This document shows, piece by piece, positions 18,055 to 28,074 of a DNA stretch of 64,000 bases. A program made the position numbers and the translations under genes. Every line of letters begins with the position of its first letter. Positions within the stretch are counted from its first letter, which is position 1. The notes below the pieces were generated by a model. It saw only the letters and a list, made by a program, of their open reading frames with translations, did not search any database and was not told the DNA's origin. This DNA comes from Firmicutes bacterium ZOR0006 (GTDB lineage: Bacteria; Bacillota_I; Bacilli_A; Culicoidibacterales; ZOR0006): the NCBI GenBank assembly GCA_000798955.1, contig JTLC01000001.1:1-64000 (forward strand), given 5' to 3'.

Positions 18055-19617
18055 ATCGCTGAACTACAAAATAATAAACCAAAAAAATCGCTTTTAAAGC
18101 GGGTGATCATTAGCCTCTTAAGTGTTTTACTTGTGATTGGCCTTGGTTACTCTGCTTTTATCGTTTATAAACTTTTCCAATCTGCCGATAAAATTATTGA
18201 TAGCAGTAAAGAGTCTACTGTCAATGTGACTACGGAACCATTCAATATTTTACTTATTGGTATGGATGAAGAGAACCTTGATAAAGGTCGCGCCGATTCT
18301 TTGAACTTGGCAACAATCAATCCCAAAACAGAGACAATTCAAATGACAAGTATCCCTCGCGATACCTATGTCGAAATTCCATGTAAAAATAACTTACGTG
18401 ATAAAATTACACATGCCCACGCTTATGGGGGAACTGACTGTACAATTGACACAGTTGAACAACTCTTCGATACAACTATTGATTTTTATGTAAAAGTCAA
18501 TTTTAATGGTTTCGTTGATGTCATCGATGCAATTGGTGGTGTTGAAATGAATGTTCCTGATTTACGTGAAGGCTTCTTGAGTTATATCCAAAGTCCAGAT
18601 GATCCAGGTCTTGTACCTTTTCCAGAGCAAATGGCTGTTTTCCAAGAAGGAAATGTCTGGTGTGAATCAGATAGTTCACGTGAACGTTATGCGATTTGTT
18701 TTGATACATTTGGTGTTCAACAAGTAAACGGCGAAGAAGCCCTCGCACTAGCACGAACTCGCCATTATGATTCAGATGGTGATCGTGGTAATCGTCAAAT
18801 GGAGGTCGTCAAAGCTGTTGCAAAAAAAATGGCGAGTCTAGAAGGTGTTTTTTCTCTCGACAAAGTTCTTGATGCTGCTGCCGATAATGTTGCCACTAAC
18901 ATTACTGTCAGTCAAATGACATCACTCGTTTCCTTAGGACAAAAGATTTTAGCTGCCCGTGGTGGCGATATCGATGGCTTTGCTTTCCGTACCCTCCAAA
19001 TTCAAGGTGAAGGCTTCATTTTTGAAGGTGAACTGAATGGACGTGCTTGGTATTCAATCCCCTATTTAGAAAGTATTGAATACTTACGTCAACAAATTAG
19101 TATGGCTCTTGGCCTCTCACCTGTTATTATGGCTGGTGAAGTGAGCTACAATGCAAATTTACAATACCCTCGTCCGGAGTATATGGCTAATTTAACACCG
19201 ATGTTCAGTGATATTGTTCCTTCCGCGGATGATTCTCCTGTGATTGAAAATGATCCCCTTGTCGAAACGGAAGTAAAAGAATTTACGTGTGAAGATGGTC
19301 AAACTTCTGTCAATGGTATTTGTCCAACGCCAATTGTACCGGAAGAATTTACGTGTGAAGATGGTCAAACCTCTGTCAATGGTATTTGTCCGGCGCCAAT
19401 TGTACCGGAAGAATTTACGTGTGAAGATGGTCAAACCTCTGTCAATGGTGTCTGTCCGGCACCAGTTGTACCAGAACCGGAAACATGTCCTGATGGTCAA
19501 GCACCAGTTAATGGTGTCTGTCCGGCACCGGTTGTACCAGAACCGGAAACATGTCCTGATGGTCAAGCACCAGTTGATGGTGTCTGCCCTTCGAACACTA
19601 AACCCGAAGAAGAATAA
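18055..19617 (+). CDS. LytR-CpsA-Psr (LCP) family cell-wall glycopolymer transferase with cysteine-rich C-terminal repeats
   Basis: LCP enzymes attach teichoic acid or capsule precursors to peptidoglycan outside the membrane. A basic N-terminus (KPKKSLLKR) leads into one transmembrane helix, then the LCP domain. That domain has RADSLNLATINPKT, SIPRDTYVEI, AYGG, ARTRHYDSDGDRGNRQ and other family motifs. The only conventional start is GTG 18103, which has no ribosome site and begins inside the helix. AAAGGAGG at 18039-18046 instead fits an ATC at 18055 (8 nt) or 18052, giving about 520 residues and the expected N-terminus. Two cysteine pairs sit inside the LCP domain, and ten more in five C-terminal 22-residue repeats. 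It ends at its own terminator. Confidence 0.85.
   Translation: MAELQNNKPKKSLLKRVIISLLSVLLVIGLGYSAFIVYKLFQSADKIIDSSKESTVNVTTEPFNILLIGMDEENLDKGRADSLNLATINPKTETIQMTSIPRDTYVEIPCKNNLRDKITHAHAYGGTDCTIDTVEQLFDTTIDFYVKVNFNGFVDVIDAIGGVEMNVPDLREGFLSYIQSPDDPGLVPFPEQMAVFQEGNVWCESDSSRERYAICFDTFGVQQVNGEEALALARTRHYDSDGDRGNRQMEVVKAVAKKMASLEGVFSLDKVLDAAADNVATNITVSQMTSLVSLGQKILAARGGDIDGFAFRTLQIQGEGFIFEGELNGRAWYSIPYLESIEYLRQQISMALGLSPVIMAGEVSYNANLQYPRPEYMANLTPMFSDIVPSADDSPVIENDPLVETEVKEFTCEDGQTSVNGICPTPIVPEEFTCEDGQTSVNGICPAPIVPEEFTCEDGQTSVNGVCPAPVVPEPETCPDGQAPVNGVCPAPVVPEPETCPDGQAPVDGVCPSNTKPEEE
19279..19608 (+). repeat. Five in-frame 66-bp tandem repeats in the LCP gene
   Basis: Five units with exact 66-bp period each encode 22 residues of the pattern C-x-DGQ-x2-V-[ND]-G-[IV]-C-P followed by a proline/valine/glutamate linker. 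Units 1-3 (CEDGQTSVNG) differ from units 4-5 (CPDGQAPVNG or CPDGQAPVDG), so two repeat subfamilies are present. Each contributes one cysteine pair spaced C-x(10)-C. Confidence 0.95.
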
Positions 19618-19625
19618 ATCATTTC

Positions 19626-19661
19626 AAAAACGGCTACTCCTATTGGAGATAGCCGTTTTTC
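19626..19661 (+). terminator. Terminator after the LCP gene
   Basis: A long hairpin (AAAAACGGCTA CTCC / GGAG A TAGCCGTTTTT) ends in T-rich sequence on the plus strand. Confidence 0.88.
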
Positions 19662-19675
19662 TTTATCTTTACTAT

Positions 19676-19706
19676 AAAAAAAAGCGATACAAGCATCGCT
19701 TTTTTC
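19676..19706 (-). terminator. Terminator after the membrane-anchored hypothetical gene
   Basis: The stem AAAAAGCGAT/ATCGCTTTTT (19679-19688 with 19695-19704) is followed on the minus strand by a T-run. It is convergent with the LCP terminator. Confidence 0.85.
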
Positions 19707-19708
19707 GC

Positions 19709-20425
19709 TTATTCAGTAGGTGTTTCCACATCAGTTGTCGTAAAAGCATCGATAACTGCTAGTGTGTCATCATGTTCAGTTGTAAAATCGACTAAGAACC
19801 AGGTATTTTGCTCTTCGTTATAAATCCAAGTGAATGTTCCTGTATTTGGCCATTCTTGTTCACTATCGATTGTCGCCGGGCTTTCTTCATAATCCCAATT
19901 CACAGCTACTTTATAGGCAGTGACTGTTTCATCAGTCATTTCATCTGTAAAATCATCTTCAAATGTATCGACTATTTCAATATTTGCAACAACTGGTAAC
20001 CCATCTTCACCATACGCTGTGACTAAGTCTTTGTAGTAAAAGTAAAGTGTTGTTTTGAGAAATTCAAGATAATCTTGACGACGTTCAGGGATAATATGTC
20101 CTGTCCCATGAAATTGAGTTTCTGGTGACAACGGCATATATGTAAAAATTTGTGCCACAGCATCAGTAGTTAATAGTTCCAATTCTTGATAATCACCAAC
20201 AATTCGCTGACTTTTTACTGCCGCTTGAGTCTCAGTTAATTTTGTTGATAACGATACCGAAATTTGCTCGGGTGTTTGTGTTGGTGTTTCCGTATTCAGT
20301 GTGTTTAATAAAAATACCGTGCCACCACCACCAATTGCTATCACAGCGAAAATTAAAATAATTAATAGCACTCGGAGCCCTTTTTTTTGCTTTCGAGCTT
20401 GCTTCCGTTCTTGTCGATTTGCCAT
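19709..20425 (-). CDS. Membrane-anchored hypothetical protein
   Basis: I do not recognise this protein of about 238 residues. It has a strongly basic cytoplasmic start (RQERKQARKQKKG), one transmembrane helix (about 18-40, ending in a run of glycines) and an acidic Thr/Glu-rich extracellular domain of about 195 residues without cysteines. The topology suggests an envelope protein. Two ATG codons follow GGAGGG; the second (20425, 5-nt spacing) is better placed than the first. It lies just downstream of mbl, separated by a terminator, and is convergent with the LCP gene, so a cell-wall role is possible but only by context. Confidence 0.75.
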   Translation of the reverse strand: MANRQERKQARKQKKGLRVLLIILIFAVIAIGGGGTVFLLNTLNTETPTQTPEQISVSLSTKLTETQAAVKSQRIVGDYQELELLTTDAVAQIFTYMPLSPETQFHGTGHIIPERRQDYLEFLKTTLYFYYKDLVTAYGEDGLPVVANIEIVDTFEDDFTDEMTDETVTAYKVAVNWDYEESPATIDSEQEWPNTGTFTWIYNEEQNTWFLVDFTTEHDDTLAVIDAFTTTDVETPTE

Positions 20426-20439
20426 CATTTCCCTCCTAT

Positions 20440-20467
20440 AAAAGAAACCCTCACACCGTGAGGGTTT
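20440..20467 (-). terminator. Terminator after mbl
   Basis: The stem AAACCCTCAC/GTGAGGGTTT (20445-20454 with 20458-20467, 3-nt loop) is followed by a T-rich minus-strand tail that abuts the ribosome site of the next gene. Confidence 0.85.
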
Positions 20468-20475
20468 GCTGTTGT

Positions 20476-21471
20476 TTACTTTAAGCTATATTTATCAATG
20501 TTTTCTAACATAATTCCTGTTCCACGTGCAACACAACTTAATGGTTCTTCCGCAATAAATACAGGTACTAGTAATTCATCTGATAATAAGTGATCAAGAC
20601 CATGTAATAAAGCCCCTCCACCTGTTAACACGATTCCGCGATCGATAATATCAGCTGCTAATTCTGGTGGTGTTTGTTCTAATACTGTTTTTGCTGCAGC
20701 AACAAGAACTGATACTGATTCACGTAATGATAATTCAATTTCTTCTGAAGTAATTGTAATTGTTTTTGGCAATCCAGAAACAAGGTCACGTCCACGAACC
20801 TGCATTGTTTCCTCGCGGCTACCTGCATAAACAGTTGCAATTTGGATTTTAATTTGTTCAGCAGTACGTTCACCGATTAATAGTTTATGCTTATCTTTGA
20901 TGTGACGTAAGATATCTGCATCAAATTTATTACCAGCAATTTTCACTGATGCGCTTGTTACGATTTCACCTAAAGAGATAACCGCAATATCAGTTGTTCC
21001 ACCACCGATATCAAAAACCATATTTCCTGTTGGACGCGAAACATCAAGTCCAGCACCAATTGCTGCTACTTTTGGTTCTTCTTCCAAGAAAACTTGTTTT
21101 GCTCCTGCACGCTCAGCAGCTTCACGAATAGCGTTACGCTCAACTGTTGTAATATTTGTTGGGCAACAAATTAAGATACGTGGGCGTGAGAAAAGACCAC
21201 GTACATTTAAAGAGCTCATGAAATATTGTAGCATTGCTTCTGTTGCTTCAAAGTCAGCAATAACCCCATCCTTTAATGGACGAATTGCTTCAACTTGACC
21301 TGGCGTACGCCCAATCATTTCGCGGGCTTCTTCACCAACTGCTAATAAGCGACGTGTTTTCGAATCAACAGCAACAACTGTTGGTTCGTTTAATACGATC
21401 CCTTTTCCTTGTACATAAATTAAAATATTCGCTGTTCCTAAGTCAATTCCGACATCTTTTGAACCAAACAT
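20476..21471 (-). CDS. mbl: MreB-like actin, Mbl type
   Basis: This 331-residue bacterial actin forms membrane-associated filaments that direct lateral cell-wall synthesis. The ATPase signatures are present: GIDLGTAN (phosphate 1), DIGGGTTDIAV (phosphate 2) and ILTGGGALLHGL (adenosine). Segments such as GKGIVLNEPTVVAVD and PRILICCPTNITTVE resemble Bacillus Mbl more than MreB, and mbl also lies downstream of murAA in Bacillus. Other mreB paralogues cannot be assessed here. It has an extended -10 promoter of its own. Confidence 0.9.
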   Translation of the reverse strand: MFGSKDVGIDLGTANILIYVQGKGIVLNEPTVVAVDSKTRRLLAVGEEAREMIGRTPGQVEAIRPLKDGVIADFEATEAMLQYFMSSLNVRGLFSRPRILICCPTNITTVERNAIREAAERAGAKQVFLEEEPKVAAIGAGLDVSRPTGNMVFDIGGGTTDIAVISLGEIVTSASVKIAGNKFDADILRHIKDKHKLLIGERTAEQIKIQIATVYAGSREETMQVRGRDLVSGLPKTITITSEEIELSLRESVSVLVAAAKTVLEQTPPELAADIIDRGIVLTGGGALLHGLDHLLSDELLVPVFIAEEPLSCVARGTGIMLENIDKYSLK

Positions 21472-21551
21472 CCAATCATTCCTCCAATTTTACTTACCGT
21501 TTATTCATCAAAGAGTTTTTGTTCATGTTATTTTCTTCAACATTCCAAACA

Positions 21552-21560
21552 ATTATATCA
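21552..21560 (-). promoter_or_regulatory. Extended -10 promoter of mbl
   Basis: The minus strand reads TGATATAAT, with TATAAT at 21552-21557, between murA and mbl. The -35 is poor. Confidence 0.55.
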
Positions 21561-21617
21561 TAAAAAAACATGACTTTTAGCCTAAATTTGATTAAATTTC
21601 AAACAACACACGCAGTA

Positions 21618-22877
21618 TCAACTAGAATGTCGCGAAATTTTTGCACCAAGTTTTTGGAGTTTTTCGACAAAATCGACATATCCACGATCGAGGTGATAGA
21701 GTTTCTCGATTCGAGTTTCGCCATCTGCTAATAACCCTGCTAGGACCAGTCCTGCTGCTGAGCGTAAGTCAGTTGCTTTAACGCGAACCCCATGTAATGA
21801 TTGTTTAGTCACAATACACGTCCGACCATCAACTATGATTTGTGCCCCCATTCGATTCAATTCTTCAACATGCATAAACCGATTTTCGAAGATAGTCTCT
21901 GTTAATGTTGAAACGCCATCCGCACACAGTAAAATGGCTAACATCGGTGATTGCATATCAGTTGGGAAGTTTGGATGTGGCCCAGTTTTAATATCAATTG
22001 CTTGGTAATCTTTATTTCCTTGCACACCAATCCAGTCATCACCAATTGTAATCTTGGCACCAAGCTGTTGTAATTTTGCGGTAATTGGTTGAAGATGATC
22101 CGGAATAATATTCTTGATAATCACATCACCTTGCGTAATGGCTGCCGCTATCATAAATGTTCCCGCTTCAATTCGATCTGGTAAAATTTCATACTCACAA
22201 GCAGTCAGAGTTTCAACCCCCATAATTTCAATTGTATCTGTTCCTGCACCATGGATTTGTGCGCCCATTGCATTTAAAAAGTTGGCAAGATCAATAATTT
22301 CCGGCTCTTTTGCGACACCACGTAAAATTGTTTTTCCTTCTGCACGACTAGCTGCAATCATTAAATTTTCTGTTGCGCCAACGCTTGGAAAGGCTAAATC
22401 AAATTCTGCTCCTTGCAAGCGCCCATCAACACTTGCTTCGATAATTCCGTGACTCAACTGAACAGTTGCACCTAGTGCTTCAAATCCACGAAGATGAATA
22501 TCAAGTGGGCGTGAACCAATAGCACAACCACCTGGTAAGACAACACTGACTTTCCCTTCTAATGCTAATAATGCGCCCATCACTAAAACAGATGCACGCA
22601 TTTTACTGACTAAGTGTTCTGGTGTCTGTGTCTGCAATATACTTGGCACCTCTACATGCATATGTTGACCATTACGAACAACTTTTGCTCCTAAATTACT
22701 TAATACGGCTGCCATTGTCTCAACATCACTGAGTTGTGGTACTCGCTGTAAATGAATCGTATTATTTTTTGCTAGTAAACTTGCTGCCATGATTGGTAAA
22801 ACCGCATTTTTGGCACCTTCAATTTGTACTTCACCAGCTAATGGATGTCCTTTTTCAACTAAAATATATTCTTCCAT
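21618..22877 (-). CDS. murA: UDP-N-acetylglucosamine 1-carboxyvinyltransferase (MurA, ATP-operon copy)
   Basis: This enzyme adds enolpyruvate from PEP to UDP-GlcNAc, the first committed step of peptidoglycan synthesis. It is about 419 residues. The N-terminal GAKNAVLP loop and the PEP-binding cysteine in PGGCAIGSRPLD (Cys118 from the chosen start) are present; that cysteine is the fosfomycin target. The start at 22877 is chosen because ATGAGGGA just upstream is its ribosome site; the ATG at 22892 is part of that site. It follows DUF1146 after atpC as in Bacillus (murAA). A second murA is at 36.3-37.6 kb. Confidence 0.95.
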   Translation of the reverse strand: MEEYILVEKGHPLAGEVQIEGAKNAVLPIMAASLLAKNNTIHLQRVPQLSDVETMAAVLSNLGAKVVRNGQHMHVEVPSILQTQTPEHLVSKMRASVLVMGALLALEGKVSVVLPGGCAIGSRPLDIHLRGFEALGATVQLSHGIIEASVDGRLQGAEFDLAFPSVGATENLMIAASRAEGKTILRGVAKEPEIIDLANFLNAMGAQIHGAGTDTIEIMGVETLTACEYEILPDRIEAGTFMIAAAITQGDVIIKNIIPDHLQPITAKLQQLGAKITIGDDWIGVQGNKDYQAIDIKTGPHPNFPTDMQSPMLAILLCADGVSTLTETIFENRFMHVEELNRMGAQIIVDGRTCIVTKQSLHGVRVKATDLRSAAGLVLAGLLADGETRIEKLYHLDRGYVDFVEKLQKLGAKISRHSS

Positions 22878-22898
22878 GATTAATTCCCTCATGTATCT

Positions 22899-23135
22899 TT
22901 AGATTTGTAAGTTCACAATTGTTCTACCGGCATGAAATAATGCGAGCAAAAATTGTGTCGATAAATATGATAATCCCATCGCTACTACCGTTTGGCTTAA
23001 CAGAATCTGACTTGCACTATTTTTGCGAAAGAGATACTGCCACTGTACGGCTTGAAGCGCCCAAAATATAGCTGCAAAATTCAAAAGATATAAAAATAAA
23101 TTGAGAATTGATTGGCTAAAGAGTGCCTGTCCCAT
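22899..23135 (-). CDS. DUF1146 small membrane protein (YwzB-like)
   Basis: This 78-residue protein has two hydrophobic segments, and its core FWALQAVQWQYLF resembles the WALQAV motif of Bacillus YwzB. Its function is unknown. The frame is open further upstream to 23234, but the start at 23135 has an AGGG ribosome site at good spacing and gives the normal family length. Its position between atpC and murA is conserved in Bacilli. Confidence 0.82.
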   Translation of the reverse strand: MGQALFSQSILNLFLYLLNFAAIFWALQAVQWQYLFRKNSASQILLSQTVVAMGLSYLSTQFLLALFHAGRTIVNLQI

Positions 23136-23232
23136 TATTTTCCCTACTTTCTCCAAGTCATTTTTGTTCCTTACCAAATGTTTGAAATTTTTCAGGACTG
23201 CTTTTAGTATATCAAATCGTTTCTGCTTTGAC

Positions 23233-23275
23233 AAAAAGAAAAAGCCAAAAGTCCATAAGAACTTTCGGCTTTTTT
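23233..23275 (-). terminator. Terminator of the ATP synthase operon
   Basis: A hairpin (AAAAGCC, one mismatch, AAAGT paired with the complementary arm at 23261-23273) ends in a T-rich minus-strand tail directly after atpC. Confidence 0.82.
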
Positions 23276-23278
23276 CAC

Positions 23279-23689
23279 TTATGCTTTTTTATGATAAAGA
23301 TCAAAGACATGTAAACGATTAATTGCTTTTTGCAATTCTTTTTCGGCTACGGCTGGATCAACATATTCAAGTGGATGCTCAATCGCATGACGCGCGCGTT
23401 GTTCGGCTTCTTCAACACGATCGCGATCAATTTCATGTGCCCACTCGGCAATATCAGCAACAATCAAGGTTTCATGACGTTGAATACTCATGTAACCCCC
23501 ACTAATTGCTAAATATTTCTTTTCACCTTCATGTTCAATAATAAGCGGTGCAATTTTCAGCACTGATACTAATGGTATATGATTCGGTAAAATTGTTAAT
23601 TGTCCATCTGTCGTCGTCACTTGCATTTTATCAATATCACCTTCAAACAACAACCGATCAATAGCTACAACTTTTAGATGAAAACTCAT
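23279..23689 (-). CDS. atpC: F1Fo-ATP synthase epsilon subunit
   Basis: This 136-residue central-stalk subunit couples rotor and catalytic head and can inhibit ATP hydrolysis. The N-terminal beta-sandwich (LTILPNHIPLVSVL) and C-terminal two-helix region (ERVEEAEQRARHAIE-like) are both present. It is the last gene of the atp operon, 2 nt after atpD, and is followed by a terminator. Confidence 0.95.
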   Translation of the reverse strand: MSFHLKVVAIDRLLFEGDIDKMQVTTTDGQLTILPNHIPLVSVLKIAPLIIEHEGEKKYLAISGGYMSIQRHETLIVADIAEWAHEIDRDRVEEAEQRARHAIEHPLEYVDPAVAEKELQKAINRLHVFDLYHKKA

Positions 23690-23691
23690 AG

Positions 23692-25107
<1,416 letters not shown>

Positions 25108-26004
25108 CTAATTTAAACTTTCAGATCCCCCAATAATTTCTGACATTTCTTGGGTGATTGCTGCCTGACGCTCACGATTATAGAGAATCGATAAGTTATC
25201 AAGCATTTGATCAGCATTGGTATTTGCACTTTCCATTGCCATTCGACGACTCGCTGATTCACTCGTTAGCGATTCTAACAAGTAAATATATGCCATTGTC
25301 GAAATCATTTTCGGTGCTAAATAGGTTAATACTGAGTTGGGACTTGGTTCAAACAGCGTATCTGCTGTAATGACCGGCTCCCCACTTGCTTTTGTTGTGT
25401 CAGTATTTTCAAACTGTGCTGGTAACATTTGTGTTAGTACCGGTGTTTGGACAAGTGGGTTTTTGTAATCAGTGTACATTATTTTAATCGCATCAATTTC
25501 TTCACGCGCATACATGTCCATTAATGGCATCACAATCTCATCTGTTAACTCCTCATATGTGAGTGTTTCATTGCGTCCCGTTAAAGCAAAAGTTGTCGTC
25601 AAGTTATAAAAACCTGATTTTTCAGCACCATTTTTACCAATGAAGTAAAAAAGATGTTCAACTTCTGGATTATTTCTGACTTCTTCGCGTAACGCTCGTA
25701 AAACATTGACATTATAACCACCACAAAGGCCCACATCTGATGTGAAAACAATATAAGCGATTTTTTCAATTGTTTTTGGTTGACGGAAGTACGCGACATC
25801 AATATCCGTTTGCTTATTTTTGGCAGCATTGAGAATATGTTGCATATGTTGTTCAACGAGATTTTTGTACGACTTAATTGGAATAATTTGTCGTTGGTAT
25901 TTTTGCAATTTCGCCATTGAGACGAGTTGCATTGCACTCGTGACTTTTTTGGTTGATTTAATCGAAGACATTCTGTCTTTGATAGCTTTCATCCCTTTTG
26001 CCAT
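25108..26004 (-). CDS. atpG: F1Fo-ATP synthase gamma subunit
   Basis: This is the rotor shaft of F1, 298 residues. The N-terminal KDRMSSIKSTKKVTSAMQLV and C-terminal AMESANTNADQML coiled-coil helices that form the central stalk are conserved. Its start overlaps the atpA stop by one base (TAATG), indicating tight translational coupling. Confidence 0.95.
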   Translation of the reverse strand: MAKGMKAIKDRMSSIKSTKKVTSAMQLVSMAKLQKYQRQIIPIKSYKNLVEQHMQHILNAAKNKQTDIDVAYFRQPKTIEKIAYIVFTSDVGLCGGYNVNVLRALREEVRNNPEVEHLFYFIGKNGAEKSGFYNLTTTFALTGRNETLTYEELTDEIVMPLMDMYAREEIDAIKIMYTDYKNPLVQTPVLTQMLPAQFENTDTTKASGEPVITADTLFEPSPNSVLTYLAPKMISTMAYIYLLESLTSESASRRMAMESANTNADQMLDNLSILYNRERQAAITQEMSEIIGGSESLN

Positions 26005-27524
26005 TAACGATCACCTGCTACTGCAAAGTTCGCCATAAATTTATCAAGTTCAACGCGAAGTGCTGCTTCAACTTCAGGTGTCAAGGCTTTCTGCTCGCGA
26101 ATAAGAGCATATGTATCTTGTCCTTGAATTTCGAAGAATTCTAATACTTCTTTTTCAAAACGTTTCATTTGATTTACGGCAATTTTTGCTAAGTATCCAT
26201 GTTGTGCGACAAATAAAAGGACAACTTGTTCTTCTAAGCGAACTGGTTGATTTACTGGCTGTTTAATCATTTCCATTAATTTCGCTCCGCGATCAAGCAC
26301 GGCTTTTGTTGTTGCATCTAAATCTGAACTAAATTGTGCGAAAGCTTGTAATTCTGAATACTGTGCCAAGTCAATTTTCATTGATCCTGAGAGTTTTTTG
26401 ACAATTTTTGTTTGCGCATCTCCACCAACACGTGAAACTGAAAGTCCTGTGTCAATTGCTGGACGTTGTCCGGCATTGAATAAATCTGCCTGTAAGAAAA
26501 TTTGTCCATCAGTAATCGAAATAACATTGGTTGGGATATATGCTGAGATATCTCCTGCTTGCGTTTCAATGATTGGCAATGCCGTCATTGATCCACCACC
26601 ATAATCAGCATTCAATTTACATGCACGCTCTAATAAACGTGAATGTAAGTAGAAAACATCTCCAGGGTAGGCTTCACGACCTGGTGGGCGACGAAGTAAT
26701 AATGACAATGTACGATAAGCAACCGCGTGTTTTGATAAATCATCATACACGATTAACACATCTTCACCATTATCCATCCACTCTTCACCAATAGCACACC
26801 CAGCATATGGTGCTAAGTATTGTACTGGTGCCATATCTGAAGCACTTGCTGCCACAATTGTTGTATATTCCATTGCTCCATGACGAAGTAAAGTGTTATA
26901 AACACTCGCAATTGTTGAATTTTTTTGTCCGATTGCGACATAGATACATTTTACATTTTCACCTTTTTGGTTCAAAATTGTATCGATTGCAATTGCTGTT
27001 TTTCCGGTTTGGCGGTCACCGATGATTAACTCACGTTGACCACGTCCGATTGGGAACATTGCATCAATCGCTTTGATTCCCGTTTGTAGTGGTTGGTGAA
27101 CACTTTTACGTGTCATAACCCCTGGGGCGATACGTTCAATTGGGCGTGTTGCCGTTGAAACTAACTCCCCTTTACCATCAATTGGTTCGCCAAGTGGATT
27201 GACAACGCGTCCTAACAACCCGTCTCCAACTGGCACTTCAACGATGCGGCCTGTTCGTTTGACAATAGACCCTTCACGAATTTGATCACTCTCGCTGAGC
27301 ATAACAATCCCGACTGTATGCATTTCAAGGTTGATTGCCATTCCTAAAGTACCATCAGCAAATTCAACAAGCTCACTCATCATAATATTATCTAATCCGT
27401 TCGCCGTCGCTACACCATCTCCGACTTTGACAACGACACCTGATTCATAATAATCAACTGTTTGTTCATAGTCTTTCAATTTTTGGGCGAGGACACGGCT
27501 TAATTCTTCTGGTTTTAAGCTCAT
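26004..27524 (-). CDS. atpA: F1Fo-ATP synthase alpha subunit
   Basis: This is the non-catalytic, nucleotide-binding head subunit, 506 residues. Walker A is [13 protein letters not shown], the signature [13 protein letters not shown] is present, and length is normal. It lies between atpH and atpG in the conserved order. Confidence 0.97.
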   Translation of the reverse strand: MSLKPEELSRVLAQKLKDYEQTVDYYESGVVVKVGDGVATANGLDNIMMSELVEFADGTLGMAINLEMHTVGIVMLSESDQIREGSIVKRTGRIVEVPVGDGLLGRVVNPLGEPIDGKGELVSTATRPIERIAPGVMTRKSVHQPLQTGIKAIDAMFPIGRGQRELIIGDRQTGKTAIAIDTILNQKGENVKCIYVAIGQKNSTIASVYNTLLRHGAMEYTTIVAASASDMAPVQYLAPYAGCAIGEEWMDNGEDVLIVYDDLSKHAVAYRTLSLLLRRPPGREAYPGDVFYLHSRLLERACKLNADYGGGSMTALPIIETQAGDISAYIPTNVISITDGQIFLQADLFNAGQRPAIDTGLSVSRVGGDAQTKIVKKLSGSMKIDLAQYSELQAFAQFSSDLDATTKAVLDRGAKLMEMIKQPVNQPVRLEEQVVLLFVAQHGYLAKIAVNQMKRFEKEVLEFFEIQGQDTYALIREQKALTPEVEAALRVELDKFMANFAVAGDR

Positions 27525-27540
27525 ATATACACCTCATGGT

Positions 27541-28074
27541 TTAAATTGTCAGTTTTTGTAAATCTGACTGTAATTTTTGTAATTTGGTTGCAAAAGAATC
27601 ATCAAACGTTTGTGTGCCCACGCTTACCTTCACGCCACCAATGATACTTGGATCAATTACATGCTTGCTCACAAGTTTTGTCATTGTCCGCTTCTCAGCA
27701 GCAGCAATCAAGATTGCTAACGTTTCTTTGTCTAACGCGGTAGCAGTTGTAATTACTGCCTTTTGCTTTCCTTGCATTGCTAATACAAGCGCCTCAAAGT
27801 ATTCAGCGATTGCTGGCAATTCACGTCCACGTTGGTTTTTTGCAATTAGTTGAATAAAGTCAATCACATCATTATCAGCACCAGCACATGTCTGGGCAAT
27901 AAATGTTTGCTTTTCTTGAGTACTTAAACGTGGATCTTCGAGCAAACGAAATACTGCCGGCTGGTCTTGAAAGTTTTGCGCAATCAGCACTAATTGCTCA
28001 GCTTTCATTTGGTGACTATCTGTGACTGCACTTAATAATGCTTGGGCATATTTTTGAGCGACACTAGCGTTCAT
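27541..28074 (-). CDS. atpH: F1Fo-ATP synthase delta subunit
   Basis: This 177-residue subunit links the alpha subunits to the b-subunit stalk. It begins MNASVAQKYAQALLS and ends with the typical GGVKVSVGTQTFDDS segment. Its start overlaps the atpF 3' end by 11 nt. Confidence 0.94.
   Translation of the reverse strand: MNASVAQKYAQALLSAVTDSHQMKAEQLVLIAQNFQDQPAVFRLLEDPRLSTQEKQTFIAQTCAGADNDVIDFIQLIAKNQRGRELPAIAEYFEALVLAMQGKQKAVITTATALDKETLAILIAAAEKRTMTKLVSKHVIDPSIIGGVKVSVGTQTFDDSFATKLQKLQSDLQKLTI

Noticed and set aside
19279-19608. Direct repeats that might suggest a CRISPR array
   Set aside because: Units are contiguous 66-bp coding repeats without spacers, in frame with a protein.
19192-19762. 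Open frames on both strands across the 66-bp repeats of the LCP gene
   Set aside because: They repeat only because the DNA repeats; low-complexity products, no ribosome sites, and the LCP frame accounts for the region.
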